Positions 31,140 through 44,570 of a stretch of DNA of 64,000 nt are shown piece by piece. A program made the position numbers and the translations under genes. The notes under the pieces were generated by a model. The model was not told where the DNA came from. It worked only from the letters and a program-made list of their open reading frames with translations, and did no database searches. Numbering within the stretch: the stretch's first letter is position 1; each line of letters begins with the position of its first letter. Location of the stretch: the NCBI GenBank assembly GCA_002917775.1, contig KZ627157.1, forward strand, positions 1,381,698 through 1,445,697, in the 5' to 3' direction. The stretch comes from Glaciozyma antarctica PI12 (lineage: Eukaryota > Basidiomycota > Microbotryomycetes > Kriegeriales > Camptobasidiaceae).

Positions 31140-34100
31140 TTACAACAAGCTACTTCTTGCACTGTCCGCACTGTCCACAATCGCGCTCCTGAGCGCCTCA
31201 AACGCCTGACTCTCCGCCACGTCCACCCCGAGCGTCATCGCATCCTTCCCAAGCGCGTCGATATCGAGCTGCATCTGCAGCTTGACTTTGCTATCGTCCG
31301 GCGTCGCGTCCTCTGCTGGGGCGGTCGTGTTGCGCCGGAAGAACGACATCCCTTGCTGACGCTTTTGAAAGCGCTGAAGGCCGTCTTCCGTCTTCTTCTG
31401 CGAGGCGAGGATGGCGGCGTACCTGCAACGAAGCAAGCCTCAGCACCGCAAACGCGAAAACGAAGGAAGGAAAGGACGTACCGAACCGCAACGTCCTCGA
31501 CGACCAGCCGTAGCCCACTTGATCCTCAGCTCCTCCTCGACCACCTTTCCCGGTCCGATGAGGTACGCTCGTAGCTCCTTGAGGACGTTCGGGATGAAGT
31601 AACTCGGCTCGTGCGGTCCCTTGCGCGTGCTCGCCCGAACCTGGCTCGCGACGAACTTGACGAGCTTGAGGTGCTCCGCACAACGCTTGGTGAGGATCGT
31701 GATGATTTGAGAGGCGAGGGAGGGGACGACGGAGGTGACGGCAGCGAGGCTTTCTCGTAGGACGGCTGAGGAACGAGGAATCAGCACGGGCGTCGCAGGG
31801 TAACCAGGAATGTCGAACAGGCAGCAGACCCATCCTGAGCGTCGTCTTCGCCAGGTAATCTGCTCCGAATTCGCTCGTCGAACAGCTCGAGAACCTTCGC
31901 CTCCATCAGTCGAGAATCGGCGATGAGGATTGTAAGTTGCCGTAGAGTTGCCTCCTCGGTAAGCTCGTCGGGCGGAGCAGGCGTCGACGGTCTTGTCCCT
32001 GCTGGAGACCCAGCGAGCTGCGACAGGGATGTCAGCTCCACAATCCTCGACGTAGGCCGGCAGCAAACGTACGCGTGATGAAGCGGTCGTAGGAGTTGCT
32101 GATGCAGCTAGGTTTGCTGATGAGCCGCTCGAGGGGAGAACGTACTTTGGCACGACGCTGTTGACCCAGGTCCGATACCGACTGAGTAGCTACATTCGTG
32201 CGAAAAGACGTCAGCTCACGCCCGCGGCTGCAGTTCCGAATCAACTCACCTGCAACGTCAACCGCCAGAACCGACCCGCCAGCTCCTGCAGGTACACATC
32301 CTCGCTCCAGCACCTCACGAGCGACTTCCAGATGCTTTCCGACTCGCTCAGCAGAAAGACCTCCCCGCCTCCCGACCCGCCATCCAAAGTTCGCTCCACA
32401 TTCGTAACGATCTCCTTGAAGCGCAACTGGAAGTAGATAGGGAGCTGGAAGCGCTTCAGGAAGTTCGTGTAGGTAGGGTGGGAGCGGAGGGCGGTGAGAT
32501 GCGCGAGGGTGGGGGCGAGTAATTCAAGGCGGGAGATGAAGGCGGTGGTGAGAATGTAGTTCTGCGCTGTTCGTCAGCGAAGCTCAGAGGGACGACGAGG
32601 CAGAGCGTACTTGTTGGAAGATCGAAGGCCGTCCAGCGGCAAAGATAACGTGCCCCAACTCTCCCATCAACCTCGCCGCGATCTCGTCCCATACGACGTT
32701 CGTAAGAATCTCGTACCCCGCACGCTTCCTCTTCTCCTCCCCCGCTCCCCCGATCATGAGCGTCGTAGTCGGCGCGACTGCCAACGTTCGTTCCGCCACG
32801 TCTAGGATCATCCCGCAGTCGCGCGAGACGAACGCCAGGAGCTTGTTGTACAGCTCGCAGAGAGGATCCAGCTCTCCCTCGCCTGGCGCACGTCCAGCAA
32901 CCCAGCTATCGTCTCCGTCCTTCGCAACCCCGATTGGCTCAACGACGTAGAAGGAGAGGATCGCTCGTTCGCCGATTGCAAAGGCAGGTGCGAGGCCAGA
33001 TCCGGAGGAAGGTGGCGGGGCAGGCGTGATTGGGGTGGACGGGATGATGGGACTCTGGGCAGCGTTGAGGACGTCGCGGTGGATGGTCTTGAGAACGAAG
33101 GGGCGGACGACGTGCCGGCGAACGACGTCTTCGGCGGTGGTGGTGAGACCGAGGGATGCGTATGTTTGGAAGAGTGAAGTGAGGGCCTCGCGAGTTTGAC
33201 GAGGGTCGGAGGCGTGAGAGGAGGCGGGAGGGGTGAGGACGGAGGTAAGGAGTTGGGAGAGGTCGAGGTGGAGAGTGGAGGTGATTCGGGCGATGCGCTG
33301 AGCGAAAGTGTCAGTGAGCTTGAGCTTCCGGCGCAGGGGGGCGGAGAGACTGGTCTCACAGGATCCAGGGAGCGAACGAACGGCATGTCGCCAGCCTTCT
33401 TGACGAGGTACAGCATCTGCATGTATTCTCCCGCTATCCGTTCGAGTCGCTTTGCAGGCGAGTCGACGATCCTGCGCGTATCGTCAGCTCACGCTCTCCC
33501 CGACACTTGGCGGCGACTCACCGATCCAACTCCCTCCCCTTCGCACTCCCGTCCCCAAGCTTCAGCAAACCCTCCACCTTTTCCACCGCGTCCTCCACCT
33601 CCAACAGCCTCCTCAACAACGCCTTCGCCTCCCTAACCACCTTCCTCTCCTCCAGCACCGTCTCCATCTCCTCCCGCATCTCCACGAGCACGTCCTTGAC
33701 GCCCGTCACCTCTGAGCGAATCGAGAGGACTGGTCGCCGGATTGTCGCGAGGGAGGTGGCGACGGAAGCTTGACGCAGACCGAGGGAGAGACCGATGAAG
33801 GCTTCGTATTCAGAGTTGATGACAGCGACGAGGGAGGTGCGGAGGGTGGCGAGGTAGGTGCGGAGCTGTGGGTGTACTGGATCAGCTTGTGATTCTGTAG
33901 TTTGTCGAGGGAGGGAGGGACAGAGCTGTCTCAAGCGCCCTTGTGCGATGGAATCGAGGAATGACAAGGCCTTCAAGAACTACTGCGGCTCCCAGGAGCA
34001 GCGGCTCCAGGCGAAATCGCAGGAGAGATAGGGTGCGTGTCCGCTCCAGGAATCCACTTTGGCTTGCGAAAGCGCTGCATTGAAGTACCCTGGTCGTGGA

Positions 34101-34944
34101 CAACGTCGAGAGCCCTCGGGCGGACCAGGCGCTCGTTGGAGCTCTCGCTTTAGCACAATCGCTCCCGGTAGCCAGCAACGCGAGTAATCCTAATGCATCA
34201 CAACAGACGTGCCGCTTTCGAGGTGCGGAGCTATCTTCAGACCCACATCATCATCGGTGGACACCCTGCGAGCAACGAGCCCACGGCGTGGCAGCCGAAG
34301 GAGGGAGGAGTAGCTCCGTCTCGGTGCAGGCCTGGTGGCCACGGCAAGGATTTTAGCAAATGCATGGCTCATAGCGGCACCTGGGGAGCTTTGAACAGCT
34401 GTGCTTCACTGCGGCCAGCGCTCGTAGTGCGCGTCGGCAGGCGTGGCACGGCAGCTATACCTCAGCCCGACTCCCCGCCTCTTTGAAAGGATCTTGATAG
34501 TCGTTCAAAGGGCGCAGGCTCTGCTGCCCAAACCAGGGAGACAGCGGAGCGCGAGCTAGGTGCTCGCGAATCACTGCCCTCCAAGCAGCTACAGCAGGCT
34601 CTGTACCTTCCGCCCGTCTCTCCCGATCCACAGACTAAAAGCAAGCTCCCCCCTCCCTTCCCGGAGCCCTCCACTCGCGGGAACCACCGCAGCAGGCAAC
34701 CGCGTTCCCGCACCAACCACGCACTCACCTCACTCCTCAGCTCCTCCAACGCCGTGTGCCTCCTCGCCAACAAGAACTCGCTCGCATCAAAGTCCTTCCC
34801 CAAGAATAGCGCCGAGTTGAGCGGAGGTGCCGAAGGGAGGTCGACGGGCTCAGCGGGTTCGGCGGTGAGCGGTGTCGTGTCGAGGAGGTGGGAGAGGGTC
34901 GGTGGGGCGTTGGAGGGAAGGGGGGCGAAGAGGTCTGTCGCCAT
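31140..34944 (-). CDS. COG2: conserved oligomeric Golgi complex subunit 2
   Basis: Subunit of the COG tether in lobe A (Cog1-4), which captures vesicles recycling Golgi glycosylation enzymes. The N-terminus MATDLFAPLPSN leads to LFLGKDFDASEFLLARRH, ALEELRSE and LRTYLATLRTSLVAVIN, then EYEAFIGLSLGLR and a coiled coil, in the order of animal COG2. The middle includes EYMQMLYLVKKAGDMPFVRS. The C-terminus is a coiled coil ending DVAESQAFEALRSAIVDS. I chose the ATG at 34944 because its context is good (AAGATGG) and no upstream ATG shares the frame. The first intron (33866-34728) is 863 bases, unusually long here, yet ELRSE|LRTYL is continuous across it when compared with the family. The remaining introns are short. 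Family assignment is good; some internal junctions are unverified. Confidence 0.85.
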
Positions 34945-35276
34945 CTTCGCCGCGGCCGGTGAGGAGCGTGGGGAGGGTGAGGAGAGGAGGAGAGAGTCGC
35001 GTCGACGTTCGCCAGCTCCCTTCTCTCCCAACGACCACTGCTTGACGAGACTGGATTACTGCTGGGCTGGCGTACTGGAAGGCTTGGTACGAATTAACCC
35101 TACACTGGAACTGCGTCCTGCTCTGCATTCGTCTCGCACCGCCTCGCTGCTTCCTGCTGCCTCGACGGCGCGACGCTGGCGCTCCACCCCAGTGCGATGC
35201 TATCCAGCTATCCAGTTGTTCAGAGCACACTCTCTGCTTCTGCCAGCTCGACCTTATTAAAACACAAACCGCCCGA

Positions 35277-35454
35277 CTTAGCCCCATCTCTTCTTCCCCT
35301 CCTCCTCCTTTNNNNNNNNNNNNNNNNNNNNNNNNNNNNNNNNNNNNNNNNNNNNNNNNNNNNNNNNNNNNNNNNNNNNNNNNNNNNNNNNNNNNNNNNN
35401 NNNNNNNNNNNNNNNNNNNCTTAGCCCCATCTCTTCTTCCCCTCCTCCTCCTTT
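35277..35454. repeat. 35-base direct repeat flanking the assembly gap
   Basis: The same 35 bases (beginning cttagccccatctcttc, ending cctcctttt-type pyrimidines) stand immediately before the N run (35277-35311) and immediately after it (35420-35454). This looks like two contig ends that overlap but were not merged, rather than a biological repeat. Confidence 0.8.
35312..35419. other. assembly gap (108 N)
   Basis: Run of 108 N. Because its two flanks are identical, the true gap may be zero or negative in length. Confidence 0.97.
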
Positions 35455-36981
35455 GAAACCTCCTCCACCGACACGAACTTGAGCTCAAACTGCTCGCACT
35501 TTTTCAACGACCCTCCTATCAATCCTCCCTTACCCACCACAGCCCCCGTTGGCAACCAGTATCGATTGAGGCGGCTTGACGGGTCCTGGAGGTTGCTCGA
35601 CCCAGCTCCGGTGGAGGAGACCGATGTTCGTTGGAGTTCCTATGATCGCCACGAAATATCTGTGCTGGGAGTCAGCTGGGAAGGAGGGAGGTGGGAGGGG
35701 AGACTCACAAGGATGCGAGGAGAGTGATTCGCAGGACCTCAACTCCGCTCGTCGCTGAGCCCGAAACGATTGCGCTGGAGCGCTTGACGAGCAACGCTGC
35801 GAGGGTAGGTTAGGAGACGTTGGGGAGGAAGCAAAAGGAACGACTACTTACAGACGAGGACGATGTATCCCAGGCAGAAACAGACGAACGCTGCTGATCC
35901 CCACACGAGGATGCGCCAGCTCCAGAGGAGATTGTTCGCTCCTGCAGAGTCCGCGGCGTGGTCTGCCTGGCGAATACGCTGGAGAGAACGTCGTACTTTG
36001 CGAAGGATTGCAATCGACGACGCGGTGTACGTCTGGAAATTTTTTTAAGCGCTGCAAAGGGAGAGCGAGAGGAATGTGAACGCACAACGCAGGATGAGAA
36101 GAACTGCGGCTCCCATGCACAACCAGCTCCTTTTCCAGTAGAGCGAAGATTGCTGAAACTCGAGCTCGAGATCCACCCATCGCAAGTCCGTGATTTGGAT
36201 ATTGACTGGTAGACCCGCCTCGAAGCTCGCTGCCGCAACCGGCAGCACCGATTCGATCTCCTGGAAGATCTTGAAGCCCCGATTGTAGTGGCGGGAGCAA
36301 AGCAGGACGAAGCTGAGGTAGATGGCGAAGAAGGCGACGGAGAGGCTGAGGAAGAAGGTGTTGACGATCCACGGGCGCCTACTCGGGTCCTTCTTGCTCC
36401 ACCGAGATTTTTGCAGTCCTCGACTGAGGAGTGCGGGCATTGAAATCGTCCAGACCATGAACCACGCTCCGTTCAGAAAGGGCAACCTGCGAACGAAGCT
36501 GTTAGCTTGACCTGCAGGGGCGAAGGCGAGCACTCACCATACCAAACACCACCAAAGCATCGCGTTCCGCAATGATGACCCCACATGCGCCCACCTCCTC
36601 GCAGCACCAATGTAAGGCTGGATAACTACATGAAGTTCATCAGCGCCATCACAGAAAGCCCTGGCGAAACGACTCACGGATCTGGAATGCTGTCGACGCC
36701 ACAAGCCACCCCGACGTGTGGTGAATCACGATCCACGTCCCCTCCGCCCTCCTTTCCAAACGCACGACCCACAACATCCCTTTGTAACGGCGAACTGCCA
36801 ACGCCGCCAGGTTGAGGAGGAGGGAAAAGGCGAGAATCCCGCTCAGCGCGTTCAGCTGCCGCTCGAAGGAGGGGTGGCCAGAGAGGTAGAGGTGCGCCTG
36901 CACGAAGGTCCTGATCGCCAGGTACGGGTTAGCGTTCTCCGGTATGAAGTAGGTCGTCCCGTCAGCGATGGGGTAGTTCAT
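35421..36981 (-). CDS. multi-pass membrane protein, family copy 1 (possibly damaged)
   Basis: Lineage-type membrane protein of unknown function with about seven hydrophobic segments. It starts MNYPIADGTTYF at 36981. Segments include LSGILAFSLLLNLAAL, WLPFLNGAWFMVWTISM, TFFLSLSVAFFAIYLSFVLL, MGAAVLLIL and AAFVCFCLGYIVLV. The family signature is KKDPSRRPWIVNTFF. Introns sit at the same places as in the copies at 43-44 kb and 54-56 kb. Two places do not keep frame: the intron near 36090, where the donor is shifted by one or two bases relative to the other copies, and the tail near 35540. There the frame in use stops (LVANGGCGG), while another frame holds the conserved tail KKCEQFELKF and ends at 35421, beside the gap. 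It may be decaying, or the sequence next to the gap may contain errors. Confidence 0.6.
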
Positions 36982-37518
36982 CGTTCGTTGAGGGCGAGAG
37001 AGAGAAAGCAGGTGCTCTCGAGGCCGTCGAGGGGCGAGGATCAGAAAGATTAGCGCGTTCTCGACGATGATATTACAAGTTGAACTTCCGAAATGGGGAG
37101 ATTGAAAGAACCAAGGAAGGATCAGCGAGGGCGTGGGCCTTTTGCTGGCAGGCCGGCGGAGTGTCTCAGATCTCTACCCCTCGCTGCAAACGATCCTGCT
37201 GCCCACTCGCTCCACTTTCGCCGCTCTGGGAGTGCTCTTTGGAGAGGCGAGTGCTGCATCGATCCGTCTATACTGCTCTTCCTGCGTGTTCGCACCGGGT
37301 TTCGGTTCGAGTTTCGAGCCCCTCGCTAGCGAACTTGGAAAGATGCCTCCCCATTCCACGTCGTTTCGCAATCAGACCCCCTGCGCGAGCTCACTAGCGA
37401 TGGCTTCAACTACATACCTCGCGGAAGCTCGAGCGATGGCAGCATCAGCCAGGAAGGAACGACCGCCCAACGTCGATTGCGAAAGATTTACAAGCAAACA
37501 AAAACCGTCCGAACAAGC
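36982..37518. other. spacer upstream of membrane-family copy 1
   Basis: No gene supported. Expected promoter of the membrane protein and 3' UTR of the MINDY gene. Confidence 0.5.
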
Positions 37519-39334
37519 TCACATGACGACGCAATCCTTCTTCTTCTTCTCCTTGCGCGTCCTTCGCTCCACTTCCATATGGTGCCCCGCTATAGCCTCG
37601 GGTCCGACGCTCAGAGCTCCGGGCGCCAGGACCGCTGGTGCCCGCTCCGCAGCCTCGCGACGACGACGTTCGTGACGACATTCCTCGGCGACCGCATCCT
37701 CCTCCTCTTGCTGTAGCTGACGTGCGAGCTCGAAGCTGCAGAAGGTTCGTTAGTTCGTCGAGAAAGTAGGAGGGAGACGAAGGACTCACTCGTTCGCAGG
37801 TCGACTCCCCATACTCGTCCTCGCAACCTGCTCTTGCTCCTCCCTCCTCTCCACCACCTGACCCTCATCCCTCCCTCGCCCCACCCAATCGCCTCCTCTC
37901 ACTCTCGCCCTCCTCAATCCCCCATCCCAAAACTCCCCCGCACTCCCCTCCACATCCTCCAAGCTCTCCCACACGATCTCCCTCTCCCCCGCAAACGTCG
38001 AATCCGTCACGAGCGTAAACAGCGTAGGCCGGGATCCGAGAGAGGGCGCGCGGTAGAGGACTGAGAGGTGCGAGTTGCGGAAGAGGGCTGAGAGGGAGGA
38101 GGAGGGGAGGTGAGAGGAGAGGAGGAAGAGGCCGTGGTAGGTTAGTTGAGTGCGAGTGGCGTCGAGGTATTGTCGAATCAAGTGTGCTGCGGTCATCTCG
38201 CGTTAGCTTTCTCCTTCGAGTGAGGAAGGAGGGAACGCACCTTGGCGCACTTTACGCTCCTCCTCAGTCGTCCACTGACTCCTCCTCTCGACCTCTCGCA
38301 CCATCTCCTCCTCCCCTTCTCCCTCCCCCGTTCCCTCTCCCAGAATCTCCCCTTCTACAACCCTCTCAACAGCCGTATCATAATCCCCACGCCCTTCCAC
38401 GACGACACTCCACGTCTCCTCATCCTGCGGATCCACGACCCACCCATGCACGAGCTCGACTCCGCATAGCCTGAAGAGCGCTAGTTCTCCCGTCGTTTCG
38501 GTTTCGCGGAAACCGTCGATGGAGCCGAAGCGGGGGTTGAGAGTGAGGCCGTAGCGCGTGGAGGGGAGGATGGAGAGAGCTGAGGAGAGGGAGAGAGGGG
38601 AGGAGGGAGTGAGGTGGTGCACTAGGTAGTCGGCGACGAGGGTGGAGAGGTAGGTGTACGAGACGGAGGTGCGTGAGGGAGGGAGGACCGTGATGGAGGC
38701 GCGAAGGATGAGGATGTTGCCTGTGTCGTCGCGTTAGTCTTTGCGATCCTTAGTAGGACTACGAAGGGACGAACAGAGGGCAATGAGGGAGCAGGGACCG
38801 TTCTTGTTCTGGCAGATGATCTGCTCGTCGTCGTCGTCGTCAGCTCCGTCGCACCGCAGAAAAGGCCGAGCGCACCTTGATCGTCGGACCACTCCCTCCT
38901 TCAGCATCTCTCCCGTCAGAGGGCCTAGGCGGCAACGGAGGCCACGCAATCTCCTTGAGATACCATTCCTCCTCAGTCGTAGCTGCCTCCCCGACTCCCA
39001 TCCCTGCTAGCGAGCGAGCCAGCTCCTCTGAAGCTTGGTCTCCCTCGTCCACCGTTCGGTCGTCGCGCAGTGGCGTTAGCGGTACGGGCGGCAAGACTCC
39101 GTCGAAAGCGCTTGGGAGGTCGGCGTGGAGAGCGTGAGCTGCTTCGACGGGTGAGGCGGGAGCTGGTGCGGCTGTTTCGGGTTCGTTCAAGGGAGGCCGA
39201 GCACCGGGAGAGGGAGAGACTGGCTCCAGCAGGATCGCAGTGGCGTCGACTGGGAGAGGTTCGGCGGTGTCGTCAGGGGGAGGGGAGGATGGGAGAGAGT
39301 GGAGCTCGACGGGTGGAGCTGGGTCGGTCGCCAT
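37519..39334 (-). CDS. MINDY (FAM63) deubiquitinase with CaaX tail
   Basis: Cysteine protease trimming K48-linked ubiquitin chains. After a disordered acidic/Pro-rich N-terminus (MATDPAPPVELHSLP), the catalytic domain opens EEEWYLKEIAWPPLP and, after an intron, IICQNKNGPCSLIALC, which holds the oxyanion Gln and the catalytic Cys. Later blocks are VSYTYLSTLVADYLVHHLTP, YGLTLNPRFGSIDGF, ELVHGWVVDPQD and LTYHGLFLLSSHL (His region), then LSVLYRAPSLGSRPTLFTLV. A MIU-type ubiquitin-binding helix FELARQLQQEEEDA follows. The very end is KEKKKKDCVVM: a polybasic stretch and a CaaX box with terminal Met, predicting farnesylation and membrane attachment. It is divergent from the PP2A gene. Family and CaaX reading are clear; prenylation is inference. 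Confidence 0.9.
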
Positions 39335-39999
39335 TCCTCGTTTGTTCGTCGGTATCTGCTGGCAATAGCGAGTTAGCTGCAAGTTCCAACGCAGGAGCTG
39401 GCGTGGTAGAAGGAGGAGGTGTGTCCACTCCCGGCTGGACCTGCTGCGACGCCGTCTTGAGAGTAGAGCTCCCCTCGCTGCCTCACTCAACTCCGCTTTG
39501 TAGAGCTTCCATCCCCCAGACTCCAGCAGCGAACTCGACTGCCTCCGCTGTTCGTACGCCCGCTCCGCTCAAGTCAAGCTCTCCCCGCCCAGACTCGTGG
39601 CTGTCTCCTCCGCCAACTCCTCCCTCCAACTCAGACTGACTGCAGTCGCTCCCTGACTCTATCCCTGAGCCTTTCCCCCAGGACTCTCCAGAAGCTTCAC
39701 GTCACTCTGAGCTTACCTCGAGAGAGTGTAGTCGGAGAGTAAACAAATCCCTTAGTCTGAAATTGAAAAGTAAGTAAATCTCTAATCAAGAGTTAGTAGT
39801 AGTTACTACTGAGCCCCAACTCCGCCCTCAGCCCAGGGCTTCTCCACTTGACTCTCAAACTCCGACTCGAACAGCAAACGACGACTCAGGCAAGAGCAAG
39901 CAGAACCCCGACTTGACCGCTCGACCATCCCCCCCAGCCCCAGCACAGCAGCACAGTCGACTCCCCCCCCCCAGCCAAACAAGCACCACACGCAGCTCC
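39335..39999. promoter_or_regulatory. divergent MINDY-PP2A promoter with AT-rich island
   Basis: 665 bases between two divergent starts. Around 39725-39812 base composition changes sharply to AT-rich, with a small inverted repeat, AGTAGTagttACTACT, at about 39794-39811. The rest is ordinary GC-rich sequence with pyrimidine tracts just before the PP2A ATG. Confidence 0.45.
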
Positions 40000-42401
<2,402 letters not shown>

Positions 42402-42604
42402 ACGCCATCCTCATTACTCGACCCCCTCCGCCTTCCCTTCCTCCACCTTTGCTCGACTCTCCCTCTCCTTCCTATATTTCCTACAAAGTTGACTATACGA
42501 TTCAGTTCCTCGTGTTCGGGGAGAGGTCCGAGAGAGGCTGCTCGATTCGCTCCCGCTCGCTCTTCTGCTTCCACCACACCAGCTCTCCTCTCGAACGCTC
42601 CTTA

Positions 42605-43051
42605 ATGCTTTCCCGCATCCTCCGTACCTCTCCCGCGCACTTCCGTCTCTCTTCCACCCTCGCCGGCTCGCCCAAAGCGGGAACCTCGACGAGGTTCAAC
42701 CCCGAAAAGTCCATCCCTCGCTCGCTCGCTCTCTCGCACCGCTAACGTGCTACAGAGTCTCAGCGCCGCAGAACGAAGTCCCAGCGGGCAGCGGGCACCA
42801 CGTCTCCGTTCGCTCTCCTTCGTCCCTCCTCGGCGCAACTGACCCGCGACGTTCGGACAGGAATCACATCCTGAAACCGAGGAGCAGCTGTACGAGATGG
42901 CAACGAGCAAGACGCATCGCGCTGATAGTACTGAGAAGGTGCGTTTGGGCTGTGCCGAGGAGAGGAGGAGCTGAGAGGGAAGCAGGTTGAGGACGAGACG
43001 AGGGCGCAGAAGGAGGGGTGGCGAGCGGTGAGGGGGGTCTCGGGGGCGTGA
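42605..43051 (+). CDS. small, probably mitochondrial protein
   Basis: Not recognised by name. About 97 residues from four exons. The N-terminus MLSRILRTSPAHFRLSSTLA is Arg/Ser-rich without acids, a classic mitochondrial presequence. The body reads VSAPQNEVPAGSGHHESHPE, EEQLYEMATSKTHRADSTEK and VEDETRAQKEGWRAVRGVSGA. Splice sites: weak donor GTCCAT with branch GCTAAC and acceptor CTACAG; then GTCTCC..GACAG; then GTGCGT..AGCAG. All keep frame. The gene starts 204 bases after the PP2A stop. The weak first donor is the least certain point. Function unknown. Confidence 0.55.
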
Positions 43052-43364
43052 GGTCGACGAGGTGGGAGGTTCTTGGGGTGGGAACGTAGGAATTTGCGGT
43101 GCTGGTGCTGGATCTCGTCGACCTGAGCACGAAGCTGTCGCTCGATTCGAACCGCTCGACTCGCCGCTCGCTCGCCGCAGCTGGAGATACCTGCGTTTAC
43201 GGCCGCGGTATTGCTCGAGCCTCTCCGCTTATAAGCTACCTGCTCAGCGAGGGCATTTGCTCGCAATTCTGCTCGAGAGAGCTCTCTCAATTCGCGCGGT
43301 GCGGTTTTCAATGTCCGAGCAGTGCAGCTCCTCTCACAAGCCTTCGCGAGCTAAGAAAACGCAG

Positions 43365-44570
43365 TGATACAGTTCTACATTCACGCCGTGCGGCGCTGGG
43401 CAACGCTGGGTTCATCCCTGCGGAACGTGGTGTTGTGGTGGTTCCTCGCCTGGTTCGTCTCGCTCTGCTCTCTTGAGGATGCTGATCTCTCCTTAAAAAA
43501 AGGTGCCCGTTCCTCAACGGCGGATGGCTTATTGGTAGGGGCGATTTCGATACCGTTCCTCCTTAATCGAAGGCCTCCAACATCGCCGCGGAGCAAGCTT
43601 GACCCCACTCGACGGCCCTGGATTGTCAATATCTTCTTCCTCTCCCTCTCCGCTTTATTCTTTGCCGCCTTCTTCTCCTTTGCATAAAACTGCAACCTCT
43701 ACTTCAACCACGGCTTCAAGATCTATAGGGATTTGGAAGCCTCGCTCTCGGCCGCCTCCTCGCTTCTCATACAAGGCCTTCAAGTCCCCAACGTCTCCGT
43801 CTCAGTCATAAAATTGGACTTGGAAAACAATTCGAGGGAAATGGACCTCGTGATTTGCTTCTGGCGATATGGCTGGACCTGCATGTCGGTCGCAATCCTC
43901 ATTCTCGTCATTGTTCGCTTGTTCCAGCTCACTCAGATCCCAGAAAGCTGATTGTCTCTCCACAGACCTACACTATCATCTCTGTCTCTATGCTCCGCAA
44001 GATTCGACGCACCCTCAAGCGCACCGAAGCGTCGAGTCTCGCAGGCTCGACAGGATCAGACCCTTTCAGTCTGCGACGCGGCTTCTACCTCCTCATCCAC
44101 GCGTCGCTTGTCACCGTCTTGAGCTGCTTAGGATTCATGGCCATCTGCAGTACGTTTCTCGCTTTCCTTCCCAACGGAGTCAAGCTTAAATCATCGCAGT
44201 CCTCATCACGGCCAAAGCAGCAGAATTCATCACCGGCGAAGCGAACGGTACTAAATTCTCTCGCACCATCTTCCTTACGGTGCTGTACGTACTCTCTTTC
44301 GCACGTTATTCCCCGAGACTGTGAAAAACCCCGCCGCGCAGGTACCTCCTTGCGCTCACCTTTTTACCCCTCAACGCCGTCCTCGTCTGAAAAGGTTGGG
44401 TCGAGCGTCTTCCAGCTGCTGGTCCGGAATTAACGGAGAGCGAAGGGATGAAGAGTGGGAGCAGGGGACTAGTGGGGCAGTCATGGGAGGAGTGTGCGCA
44501 GTTTGAGCTCAAGTTTTTGACGGGCGCGGAGGGAGCGGTGGGGAAGCGTGTTGAGGAGGCTGGGCAGTGA
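43365..44570 (+). pseudogene. decayed multi-pass membrane protein, family copy 2
   Basis: A 5'-truncated relic of the family seen at 35.4-37.0 and 54.5-56.0 kb. It begins exactly at an exon: acceptor ACGCAG, then VIQFYIHAVRRWATLGSSLR, matching exon 2 of the other copies. Exon 1 is not found upstream. It keeps PFLNGGW, the family signature DPTRRPWIVNIFFLSLSAL, the intron ending CTCTCCACAG before TYTIISVSMLRKIRR, VLITAKAAEFITGEANG, and the tail EECAQFELKF. There is an in-frame TAA after FAAFFSFA (about 43686), frame loss near 43540, and an in-frame TGA after NAVLV (about 44391). Because intron positions are retained, it arose by DNA duplication, not from an mRNA copy. Confidence 0.8.

Noticed and set aside
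35277-35454. 35-base direct repeat as target-site duplication of a mobile element
   Set aside because: The copies directly abut the N run with nothing else between them; a contig-overlap artefact is far more likely.
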